Assembly (NCBI RefSeq): GCF_018502485.1
Contig: NZ_CP075546.1
DNA length: 64,000 nucleotides
Strand: one strand, 5' to 3'
From: Methanospirillum purgamenti
GTDB lineage: Archaea > Halobacteriota > Methanomicrobia > Methanomicrobiales > Methanospirillaceae
The notes under the pieces were generated by a model that saw nothing but the letters and a program-made list of their open reading frames with translations, had not been told where the DNA came from and ran no database searches. The position numbers were made by a program, and so were the translations under genes. Positions 37,288 through 45,043 of this stretch are shown here, one piece after another (positions within the stretch are counted from its first letter, which is position 1; each line of letters starts with the position of its first letter).

Positions 37288-38145
37288 TTATGAATTTAGC
37301 CTTTTTAATATGAGTAATGGTTTTTTAGCATTCCTTGCAACAGCTGCAGTCGTCCCCCCGATAAAACTTTGTACTATCCCCTGTTTTCCGGTTGATTTCA
37401 TGGCAATCAAGGATATATCCTCCTGCATCGAGAACGTGAGGATCTCATCAGCAGCATCACCTGTCCGAATCACGGATGTAATATCATGATCTTTTCGATG
37501 TTGTTCAATCGTATGAAGAGCACCTTTTGCAGATTCAATTTCTTTCTGAACTTCCTCATCCGAATCTCCGGTGGTGACTGCATTGAAAAGAACTACCGAA
37601 GAACTGACTTCATAGATGTCAGGTAAGAGATTTTCGATTGGCGGCTCTGAAAAATCTGTACATATCATCACCCGGGACAAGAGATCAGGACATGGATATT
37701 TCTGAATCGAATAATGGGGATCTTTTGTTTCGGGTGGATGTATAAGGAGAAGATCCTGCTTCCCATATCGTATAATATCCCAGGCATTACTGCCTAGAAG
37801 AAGTGTCTCAATAACTCCCCGTCCACGTCTCCCCATCATAATAAGAGAGACACATTCACGGTCAGCTATCCGGAGAATAGCCTCTGATATTTCTCCTCCG
37901 GCGATCTCCTCGACGATTATTTTTATTTTTGACCTGGGTATTTCGATGGTTTCTTTTACTTTCTCAAGACGAAGACGGGCATAATCAGTCTCCGGGTTTT
38001 CCCGATCTGCTGAATTAACAAGGTACAAACTTCTGGTTACATGGACCAGAAGAATCTCCCGGATTCGAGGGATTTTTTCCAGACATTTGACGATATAATA
38101 AGAATCATCTGAAAAATCAAAGGGAATGAGGACTTTTGTAAACAT
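37288..38145 (-). CDS. Tandem universal stress protein (UspA x2)
   Basis: 285 residues in two Usp domains (about 1-145 and 155-285). The first has FTKVLIPFDFSDDS at its start and the ATP-binding G-x2-G-x9-G-S block in GRRGRGVIETLLLGSNAW; the second has VMICTDFSEPP and STGKQGIVQSFIGGTT. Both therefore look able to bind ATP. Such tandem Usp proteins are cytosolic stress or nucleotide sensors. Convergent with the DUF1538-PII operon, 27 bp apart; no functional link is shown. Confidence 0.9.
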   Translation of the reverse strand: MFTKVLIPFDFSDDSYYIVKCLEKIPRIREILLVHVTRSLYLVNSADRENPETDYARLRLEKVKETIEIPRSKIKIIVEEIAGGEISEAILRIADRECVSLIMMGRRGRGVIETLLLGSNAWDIIRYGKQDLLLIHPPETKDPHYSIQKYPCPDLLSRVMICTDFSEPPIENLLPDIYEVSSSVVLFNAVTTGDSDEEVQKEIESAKGALHTIEQHRKDHDITSVIRTGDAADEILTFSMQEDISLIAMKSTGKQGIVQSFIGGTTAAVARNAKKPLLILKRLNS

Positions 38146-38256
38146 ATAACCTACTCCTTGGAATATACTGATATCAGGCTCAATGGATTTTCGTTCAGGA
38201 GTATATAAGTTTTTATGAAAAAAAGGGGAGCATAGTGGAGTTACCCTAGAGAAAAA

Positions 38257-38802
38257 TCAGACTTTTTTGGGAGGCATTTTATACATAACTGCATCAGGGT
38301 ATTGAGTAGAGATTGTATCCCAAATTTTTACTGCACCGTTGTAATATGCTGTAGCCCAATTATAAGCAGCCATCCCGTCAATTACCGGTGAATCTTTCTC
38401 CCAATCTTTTTCATAGGTGTTATAGAAATCCATCACGCTGAGAGTGTATGAAATAAATGTCATGATATTTTCTGCATCAGCATGCCTTTCCTGACTCACT
38501 TTCATCCTGACCATTTTGTAATATCTATCTTCCAGTGAATCATAGGTCATAATGTTACTTTTACCGACAGCAAGTTCTTTTCCATTACATAATTTGTGTA
38601 TTGTTTCATTTGCAAGAGAAAAAAACGAATCGTCATCATATGGTGGTGACTGTGCCGGTGGAGCAAACATGATATCTACTTCCAGCTTGTATGACTTCGG
38701 AATGGCGGAGGAACCGTCAATAATTTCACCCGATACTATAGTAATTCCTCCTGCAATCAAGGCTGCAATGAGGAAGCACATGAGAATGTAAAATCGTCTC
38801 AT
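38257..38802 (-). CDS. Small secreted protein, paralogue of the gene at 31294-31851
   Basis: 181 residues with a signal peptide (FYILMCFLIAALIAGGITIVSG). The mature part begins MFAPPAQSPPYDDDSFFSLA, then LCNGKELAVGKSN with one Cys, DSLEDRYYKMVRMKVSQERHADAENIMTFISYTLSVMDFY, and a C-terminal AVKIWDTISTQYPDAVMYKMP that also matches the paralogue (GVWKKISKEFPGAKMYGMP). Family unrecognised. Exported, function unknown. Confidence 0.72.
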   Translation of the reverse strand: MRRFYILMCFLIAALIAGGITIVSGEIIDGSSAIPKSYKLEVDIMFAPPAQSPPYDDDSFFSLANETIHKLCNGKELAVGKSNIMTYDSLEDRYYKMVRMKVSQERHADAENIMTFISYTLSVMDFYNTYEKDWEKDSPVIDGMAAYNWATAYYNGAVKIWDTISTQYPDAVMYKMPPKKV

Positions 38803-39216
38803 ATAGTTTACATTCAGGTTTATGTTATTATTTGTTGTGTTTTTATTCTGACCATGATGATTGAATTATAAGGTGATATCCATTCTGGTATGTTTCATCC
38901 TAAATTTTTCATGATGAATAATCCAAAGTTATCCCTAACTGCTCTATTATAAGCAAAAAATGTATCAAAAAAAAGTATACCGACCGATTATAAAATTATT
39001 ATGTTTTATAGTGCCCGACATAAGGTTTTAGAATAATCGAAGTGAAACGGAAGTTATTCTAAAACCTGGACACTAAAAGCACTTCATAGTTTAAGTAAAC
39101 CTTTCTGGATTATTCCAGAAAGATTTGCATTATACTATAATAATAAAGAAAAATGAATTTGTAAATCCTGAAATAATACCTGACGCTTTATGTATGATTA
39201 ACGGAATTCGGGAAAA
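38803..39216 (+). other. Spacer with a dispersed palindromic element, no gene seen
   Basis: AT-rich spacer of 414 bp before the first kinase-like gene. It contains the hairpin element at 39024-39122 described separately and the first ~75 bp of the duplicated module from 39141. Nothing coding was recognised. Confidence 0.55.
39024..39122 (+). repeat. Dispersed palindromic element, copy 1
   Basis: GGTTTTAGAATAA at 39024 and its perfect reverse complement TTATTCTAAAACC ending at 39066 enclose 17 nt; a second small hairpin CTGGattattCCAG ends at 39120. The same arrangement, with the same sequence between (CACT-AAAG-ACTTCAT), occurs at 63097-63194. Confidence 0.7.
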
Positions 39217-39732
39217 ATGAAGAATATAGTACTCATCGGTCTGCCAGGAGCCGGAAAAAGTACCCTTGGTGTCATCCTAGCTAAAACCCTGGGGATGCAT
39301 TTTATTGATACCGACATTGTGATACAGGAACACACGGGAAGACTCCTGCAATCAATAATAGATGAAAAAGGGACGGAGTTTTTCCTGAAAAAAGAGGAAG
39401 AATCTATCCTTTCTCTAAATCTATGCAATACGGTAATTGCTACCGGCGGGAGTGTTATCTATGGAGCCCAGGCAATGGAGCATCTGAAATCCGGTGGCAT
39501 TATTGTATTTTTGAGTATTTCCTATAATGAAATGGTTAAGAGATTAAATAACATTAAAACACGGGGGATTGTCTTGTTTCCCGGTCAGACTCTTCGCGAT
39601 GTATATGATCAGAGAATTCCTTTGTATGAAAAATATGCAGATATTCGAATTGATTGTTCGAATGATCCATTTGAACATATTGTTGAAAAAGTCGTTGATA
39701 GTATCCTGAAAACTAGTATGGAGAATGGTTGA
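39217..39732 (+). CDS. Shikimate-kinase-like P-loop kinase, module copy 1
   Basis: 171 residues of the shikimate kinase/gluconokinase fold: Walker A GLPGAGKST (residues 8-16), acidic DTD at 31-33 area, ATGGS loop, and the lid/adenine region RGIVLFPGQTLRDVYDQRIPLYEKYADI. Against AroK the substrate-binding Arg after the second helix is missing (EFFLKKEEES instead of the FR-x2-E form), and the third Gly of GGG is Ser. Archaea normally use a GHMP-type shikimate kinase, so this is probably not a shikimate pathway enzyme. The true phosphoryl acceptor is unknown. It is 112 bp upstream of the AAA/PD-(D/E)XK gene, and the pair is duplicated, suggesting joint action. Confidence 0.8.
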   Translation: MKNIVLIGLPGAGKSTLGVILAKTLGMHFIDTDIVIQEHTGRLLQSIIDEKGTEFFLKKEEESILSLNLCNTVIATGGSVIYGAQAMEHLKSGGIIVFLSISYNEMVKRLNNIKTRGIVLFPGQTLRDVYDQRIPLYEKYADIRIDCSNDPFEHIVEKVVDSILKTSMENG

Positions 39733-39844
39733 AAGAGAAGGTACAGAAAATTTTATCAAAACAGGTATCATAATACAAAACAAATAAACATGTATCTCTC
39801 GTCAAATTACAAACCAGTATAATCTTTTCTGACCATTCACAATC

Positions 39845-41416
39845 ATGACCATGATGCATCTCAAAAAACTTCCCATCGGTATCCAGTCATTTTCAGAGAT
39901 AATTACCGGAGGATATGCATATGTTGACAAAACGCCCTTCATTGCAGAGCTTGTGAATGGAGGGAAATACTATTTTTTATCCCGACCAAGGCGTTTTGGC
40001 AAAAGCCTGCTTATTGATACAATAGATTGTGCTTTTTCCGGTAGAAAAGATCTTTTTTCCGGACTGTTCCTGGACTCACCTGAATCCGGGTGGGATTTTT
40101 CGATGCAGTATCCGGTAATCAGGATTAGCCTTGCACAGCGTATCAATTCTACAGCAGTGGATCTATGTAATTATATCAGCCATATAATCATCCGTGAAGC
40201 AAAAAAGTTTGATTATGAAATTTTCCAATCTTACTCTCCGGGTTTTCAACTAGATGATCTAATCAGGCATATCTATCAAACAACGGGAAAACAGGTCGTT
40301 CTTCTCATTGATGAATATGATAAACCTATTCTGGATTCGATTGAGGAACCAATAATAGCCGGAACTTTAAGAGATGAATTAAAGAGTTTTTATGGTGTTA
40401 TTAAGGATCTGGATCCATATCTAAAATTTGTATTTATGACCGGTGTCTCCAAGTTTGCAAAGACTGGTATTTTCTCTGGTCTGAATAATCTTGATGACAT
40501 CACCATTGATACACGATATTCGGCTTTATGTGGGTATACCCAGACAGATCTTGAGACCGTTTTTGCCGGTTATCTTAAAGATTTTAATCCGAATGAAGTC
40601 AGAGACTGGTATAATGGATATTCATGGACAGGCGAATCAGTTTACAATCCTTTTGATATCCTACTTCTCTTTTCGAAAAAAACCTTCAGACCCTATTGGT
40701 TTGAAACCGGAACGCCTACATTTCTTATTAAACTCTGGCAGTCAAAACCCCGGCTTCCGGCAGAATATGACGGACTCATCGCCGGTGATGATCTCCTGGG
40801 ATCATTTGATCCAGAACAAATCCGGACTGAAACACTCCTTTTCCAGGCAGGATACCTGACTATCAGATCCTTTGTCAGTAACCCGTATGAGGGGACGTGG
40901 TATACTCTCGGGTTTCCAAACCGGGAGGTTAGAGAATCATTTAACCGACAGATACTCACTCTTATTCAGGATAATAATGAGCAGATTCCAGCCCCGACTA
41001 TCAGAAACATTCTGGAATCAGGTGACACAGATGTATTACGTGATCTTTTTCATTCTTTTTTTGCATCCATTCCTTCGGACAATTATCGGAAAAATCAGAT
41101 TTCCGGATTTGAAGGATATTACGCAAGTGTGGTTTATACATACTTTGCAAGTCTTGGATACGAGGTTATTCCTGAAGATACTACGAATAAAGGAAGAATT
41201 GATCTGACTGTCAAAACAAGGAGCAGTATCTGGATCTTTGAATTTAAGGTTATGGGAATTGATGGATCCGGAGAAAAAAGTCCGCTTGCACAGATTCGGG
41301 ACCGGAAATATGCAGAGAAATATGCCTGTGAATCCAAAAAGATTTATGAGATAGGAATTGTCTTCAATCCGGAGACACGGAATATTGAGAGATGGGAAGT
41401 TGGAGTAAAAGAATAG
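39845..41416 (+). CDS. AAA-ATPase-like/PD-(D/E)XK nuclease protein, module copy 1
   Basis: 523 residues. The N-terminal part is the AAA-ATPase_like family: LPIGIQSFSEIITGGYAYVDKT, Walker A-like region FLSRPRRFGKSLLIDT, Walker B LLIDEYDKPI, sensor GVSKFAKTGIFSGLNNLDDIT. The C-terminal ~110 residues form a PD-(D/E)XK nuclease domain: YTYFASLGYEVIPEDTTNKGRIDLTVKT with the catalytic D, then WIFEFKVM carrying the E-x-K pair, and QIRDRKYAEKY. These proteins are widespread in bacteria and methanogens and their task is not known; defence and mobile-element roles have been proposed. It follows the kinase-like gene and differs from copy 2 mainly in residues ~92-198. Confidence 0.87.
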   Translation: MTMMHLKKLPIGIQSFSEIITGGYAYVDKTPFIAELVNGGKYYFLSRPRRFGKSLLIDTIDCAFSGRKDLFSGLFLDSPESGWDFSMQYPVIRISLAQRINSTAVDLCNYISHIIIREAKKFDYEIFQSYSPGFQLDDLIRHIYQTTGKQVVLLIDEYDKPILDSIEEPIIAGTLRDELKSFYGVIKDLDPYLKFVFMTGVSKFAKTGIFSGLNNLDDITIDTRYSALCGYTQTDLETVFAGYLKDFNPNEVRDWYNGYSWTGESVYNPFDILLLFSKKTFRPYWFETGTPTFLIKLWQSKPRLPAEYDGLIAGDDLLGSFDPEQIRTETLLFQAGYLTIRSFVSNPYEGTWYTLGFPNREVRESFNRQILTLIQDNNEQIPAPTIRNILESGDTDVLRDLFHSFFASIPSDNYRKNQISGFEGYYASVVYTYFASLGYEVIPEDTTNKGRIDLTVKTRSSIWIFEFKVMGIDGSGEKSPLAQIRDRKYAEKYACESKKIYEIGIVFNPETRNIERWEVGVKE

Positions 41417-41603
41417 AGATAAAGTTTAGGATTTTATCTTTTCTGAAGACTATTAACTTAGTATACTATCAGGATTCCTGGAAATATCTAACCCAAAAAA
41501 AAAACAGAAATGCGAGCACTATTATCTAATTGAGGGTCATTTAATATGAACAGAATAATGAGATATATCACTTAATGTTATTTAATTACATATCCATGAC
41601 ACA

Positions 41604-41819
41604 AGTTTAATCCCAAACTATTCTATTGGTTAGGGAATAATCTCTATTTAATCATTTCTAACGCTCCATCTAGATTTAAACCCAATTCTCTCAATCAATT
41701 TATTGGGCAATATTAGGGATTAATAAAAAAACAAATTTACCATTAATTAACCAGATTGTTAAAAGATGACCCAATCAAAGAAATTATTCCCTATAGACGG
41801 AATAGTTTGGGTTTAATAT
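41604..41819. mobile_element. MITE-like element with ~38 bp imperfect terminal inverted repeats
   Basis: Left end TTTAATCCCAAACTATTCTA...TAGGGAATAATCTC (41606-41645) is matched on the other strand by the right end GAAATTATTCCCTA...AATAGTTTGGGTTTAAT (41778-41817); the ends differ at few positions. The interior (~130 bp) is AT-rich and non-coding. No clear target duplication was found. The size and form suggest a miniature transposable element, which would need a transposase in trans. Confidence 0.6.
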
Positions 41820-41919
41820 GCAAATCTTGCCTTTTTCTTAAATCTAAAAGTAAATTATATTTCCTATGAAAATCCGTATGGTTCTTAGAAATACCCCCGT
41901 AAAATAATTATTTGATAAA

Positions 41920-42024
41920 TCATAAAATATCAGGATCTGGTGCTTTAATAAGAATGTCCGCTTTTGCAATTATTTCTAGAAGTTGGTCTAATGATACTTC
42001 CTTGGGTACCATTACCTTATTCAT
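41920..42024 (-). pseudogene. Short ORF remnant cut by the module duplication
   Basis: From ATG 42024 the minus strand encodes 34 residues (MNKVMVPKEVSLDQLLEIIA...ILIKAPDPDIL). The frame continues upstream without a stop (NNEYYDDPLFPRKKVQT) until it meets the edge of the duplicated module near 42081, beyond which it is only the shadow of the kinase-like gene. It looks like the C-terminal end of an older gene whose front was replaced when the second module copy was inserted. Family not recognised. Confidence 0.35.
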
Positions 42025-42080
42025 TGTTTGAACCTTCTTCCTTGGAAACAATGGATCATCATAGTACTCGTTATTTTTAG

Positions 42081-44360
42081 TAATAAAGAAAAATGAATTT
42101 GTAAATCCTGAAATATTACCCTGACGCTTTATGTATGATGAACGGAATTCGGGAAAAATGAAGAATATAATACTCATCGGTCTGCCAGGAGCCGGAAAAA
42201 GTACTCTTGGGGTCATCCTTGCAAAAACCCTGGGGATGCATTTTATTGATACCGACATTGTGATACAGGAACACACAGGAAGACTCCTGCAATCAATAAT
42301 AGATGAAAAAGGCACGGAGTTTTTCCTGAAAAAAGAGGAAGAGTCTATCCTTTCTCTCAATCTATGCAATACGGTCATTGCTACCGGCGGGAGTGTTATC
42401 TATGGAGCCCAGGCAATGGAGCATCTGAAATCCGGTGGTATTATTGTATTTTTGAGTATTTCCTATAATGAAATGGTCAAAAGATTAAATAATATTAAAA
42501 CACGGGGGATTGTCTTGTTTCCCGGCCAGACTCTTCGCGATGTATATGATAAGAGAATTCCTTTGTATGAAAAATTTGCAGATATTCGGATTGATTGTTC
42601 GAATGAACCATTTGAGCATATTGTTGAAAAAGTCGTTGATAGTATCCAGGAAGAAAGTATCTAGAATTAGCGAAAAAGATACTGGAAAATATAATCAAAA
42701 CAGGTATCATAATACAAAACATATATACATATCTCTCGTCGAATTACAAAACCAGAATAATCTTTTCTGACCATTCACAATCATGACCATGATGCATCTC
42801 AAAAAACTTCCCATCGGTATTCAGTCATTTTCAGAGATAATTACCGGAGGATATGCATATGTTGACAAAACCCCCTTCATTGCAGAACTTGTGAATGGAG
42901 GGAAATACTATTTTTTATCCCGACCAAGGCGTTTTGGCAAAAGCCTGCTTATTGATACAATAGATTGTGCTTTTTCCGGTAGAAAAGAGCTTTTTTCCGG
43001 ACTGTTCCTGGACTCACCTGAATCCGGATGGGATTTTTCGATGCAATATCCGGTATTACGAATAGATTTTGCCGGAGGTTCTCTCAGATCAGTTTCTGAT
43101 ATTAAAGAGAGGATTGGAAAATTGTTGGATTCATGGGAGAAAACATATGATCTGGAAAAGACTTCTGGTTCCATTGGAGACCGGTTATTATCGCAGGTTC
43201 CACAAATTTTTCAAAAAACTTCCAGTCAGGTCGTAATTCTTGTGGATGAGTATGACAAACCAATCCTTGACAATCTGGAAGATCCCACTCTGGTTTTAGA
43301 ATTACGAGATCACCTGAAAGATTTTTATGGAGCAATAAAACCTCTTGATAAATATCTGAAATTTGTTCTTCTCACCGGTGTCTCCAAGTTTGCAAAGACT
43401 GGTATTTTCTCTGGTCTGAATAACCTTGATGACATCACCATTGATACACGATATTCGGCTTTATGTGGGTATACCCAGACAGATCTTGAGACCGTTTTTG
43501 CCGGTTATCTTAAAGATTTTAATCCGAATGAAGTCAGAGACTGGTATAATGGATATTCGTGGACAGGTGAATCAGTTTACAATCCTTTTGATATCCTACT
43601 TCTCTTTTCGAAAAAAACCTTCAGACCCTATTGGTTTGAAACCGGAACGCCCACGTTTCTTATTAAACTCTGGCAGTCAAAACCCCGACTTCCGGCAGAA
43701 TATGACGGACTCATCGCCGGTGATGATCTCCTGGGATCATTTGATCCAGAACAAATCCGGACTGAAACACTCCTTTTCCAGGCAGGATACCTGACTATCA
43801 GATCCTTTGTCAGTAATCCTTATGAGGGGACGTGGTATACTCTCGGGTTTCCAAACCGGGAGGTTAGAGAATCATTTAACCGACAGATACTCACTCTTAT
43901 TCAGGATAATAATGAGCAGATCCCAGCCCCGACTATCAGAAACATTCTGGAATCAGGCGACACAGATGTATTACGTGATCTTTTTCATTCTTTTTTTGCA
44001 TCCATTCCTTCGGACAATTATCGGAAAAATCAGATTTCCGGATTTGAAGGATATTACGCAAGTGTGGTTTATACATACTTTGCTAGTCTTGGATACGAGG
44101 TTATTCCTGAAGATACTACGAATAAAGGAAGAATTGACCTGACTGTCAAAACAAGGAGCAATATCTGGATCTTTGAATTTAAGGTTATGGGAATTGATGG
44201 ATCCGGAGAAAAAAGTCCGCTTGCACAGATTCGGGACCGGAAATATGCAGAGAAATATGCCTGTGAATCCAAAAAGATTTATGAGATAGGAATTGTCTTC
44301 AATCCGGAGACACGGAATATTGAGAGATGGGAAGTTGGAATAAAAGAATCTGCTGATGAA
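42081..44360 (+). repeat. Duplicated kinase/AAA-nuclease module, copy 2
   Basis: Direct-repeat partner of 39141-41416 at an offset of about 2,940 bp. It has the same gene order and near-identical sequence apart from the divergent block at 43056-43373. Homology ends after AAAAGAAT, where copy 1 has a stop and copy 2 reads five further codons. Confidence 0.9.
42158..42664 (+). CDS. Shikimate-kinase-like P-loop kinase, module copy 2
   Basis: 168 residues from ATG 42158, the same position as in copy 1 (an ATG at 42131 would add nine residues and lies in the conserved leader). The protein is almost identical to copy 1: Walker A GLPGAGKST, DTD, ATGGS, RGIVLFPGQTLRDVYDKRIPLYEKF. Only a few substitutions occur until the last residues, which differ (DSIQEESI). 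The same non-canonical acceptor pocket is seen. It keeps an open frame, so both copies appear to be under selection or the duplication is recent. Confidence 0.8.
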   Translation: MKNIILIGLPGAGKSTLGVILAKTLGMHFIDTDIVIQEHTGRLLQSIIDEKGTEFFLKKEEESILSLNLCNTVIATGGSVIYGAQAMEHLKSGGIIVFLSISYNEMVKRLNNIKTRGIVLFPGQTLRDVYDKRIPLYEKFADIRIDCSNEPFEHIVEKVVDSIQEESI

Positions 44361-44363
44361 TGA
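42783..44363 (+). CDS. AAA-ATPase-like/PD-(D/E)XK nuclease protein, module copy 2
   Basis: 526 residues. Residues 1-91 and 198-521 are nearly identical to copy 1, including RRFGKSLLIDT, the GVSKFAKTGIFSGLNN sensor and the nuclease core (RIDLTVKT, WIFEFKVM). Residues ~92-197 are a different version of the same domain segment: DFAGGSLRSVSDIKERIGKLL...SQVVILVDEYDKPILDNLEDPT, still with a proper Walker B. The exchange is in frame and the rest of the gene is intact. The variable part lies between Walker A and the sensor, where the ATPase would contact a partner or substrate. A separate promoter is possible: TATA-like CATATATACATAT lies 55 bp upstream. Confidence 0.87.
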   Translation: MTMMHLKKLPIGIQSFSEIITGGYAYVDKTPFIAELVNGGKYYFLSRPRRFGKSLLIDTIDCAFSGRKELFSGLFLDSPESGWDFSMQYPVLRIDFAGGSLRSVSDIKERIGKLLDSWEKTYDLEKTSGSIGDRLLSQVPQIFQKTSSQVVILVDEYDKPILDNLEDPTLVLELRDHLKDFYGAIKPLDKYLKFVLLTGVSKFAKTGIFSGLNNLDDITIDTRYSALCGYTQTDLETVFAGYLKDFNPNEVRDWYNGYSWTGESVYNPFDILLLFSKKTFRPYWFETGTPTFLIKLWQSKPRLPAEYDGLIAGDDLLGSFDPEQIRTETLLFQAGYLTIRSFVSNPYEGTWYTLGFPNREVRESFNRQILTLIQDNNEQIPAPTIRNILESGDTDVLRDLFHSFFASIPSDNYRKNQISGFEGYYASVVYTYFASLGYEVIPEDTTNKGRIDLTVKTRSNIWIFEFKVMGIDGSGEKSPLAQIRDRKYAEKYACESKKIYEIGIVFNPETRNIERWEVGIKESADE

Positions 44364-44409
44364 GCACTGATATACACCGGAATTAATGTTCAAATTTTTG
44401 GCTTTCTGA

Positions 44410-44868
44410 TTATCCGGTGATTATTTCTTTCCGGTAGATAATCGCGGTGAAAAGACATCCATCCCGATCATCGATGAGATCAAGAGCGGACCAATGTTCA
44501 AACGCCCTCTTAATTCCTGAACCAAGACCACGATACGGAAGTAGTCCTTTCGCAATAAACGAGGCCAGAACCGGGTTTCTGATATTTGAGTTTCCTTTCC
44601 GAATCTTCTCAACGGTGAGGTTATTCGGGAGGTTGCCCGGGCTGATTATCTCAATTCGGTTGTCAAAGATAAAAATCCGGATTGGGGCACTTATCAGATA
44701 ATCCCGGTGCACAAGAGCATTAACCAGGAGCTCTTCAAACACGACAGGAGGAATTTCAGGTATTCCTGGAGTATTAACACCTCTTCCAGCCTGAATTTTG
44801 TGAAGGTTTCGCATAAACGATACCAGAATAATCCCACATTCCTTATTTGAATGAGGATCATCATACAT
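44410..44868 (-). pseudogene. N-terminally truncated GHKL ATPase / RecG-like regulator
   Basis: 152 residues that match only the C-terminal ATP-binding half of the AlbA_2-HATPase_c_4 (COG2865) family: PPVVFEELLVNALVHRDYL, IRIFIFDNRIEIISPGNLPNNLTVEKI, NPVLASFIAKGLLPYRGLGSGIKRAF. The usual N-terminal Schlafen-like AlbA_2 domain (~200 residues) is absent, and the upstream sequence holds none of it. It is probably a remnant. A similar gene, also broken, lies at the right end of the window. Confidence 0.7.
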
Positions 44869-45043
44869 TATCCTGTTTCCGGGACATTTTTCTCAGCATC
44901 TCCCTTCCTATCGATGAGTTCTTATTTATCGAGAACCTATCTTCATCATATAAAGGCATCGCGTTTTGTAGGTATCAGATCCCATCTCCATGATCCACAA
45001 CCCTGTTTGTTGGTATCTGGTGACCCACAAAACTCCACCATAT

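Larger units (their letters stand above)
39141..41416 (+). repeat. Duplicated kinase/AAA-nuclease module, copy 1
   Basis: A direct repeat of about 2.28 kb whose partner is at 42081-44360. Identity by eye is very high over the kinase-like gene, the gap between genes and most of the ATPase gene. The exception is a divergent block at 40118-40438. Homology starts at TAATAAAGAAAAATGAATTT and ends a few codons before the ATPase stop. Confidence 0.9.
41417..42080 (+). other. Spacer between module copies, with MITE-like palindrome and a small ORF
   Basis: AT-rich stretch of 664 bp that separates the two module copies. It holds the inverted-repeat element at 41604-41819 and a short minus-strand frame at 41920-42024 that is listed separately. 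No other gene is visible. Confidence 0.6.

Noticed and set aside
41420..41600. Possible RNA gene downstream of module copy 1
   Set aside because: Only AT-rich sequence; no stable fold or conserved pattern was seen.
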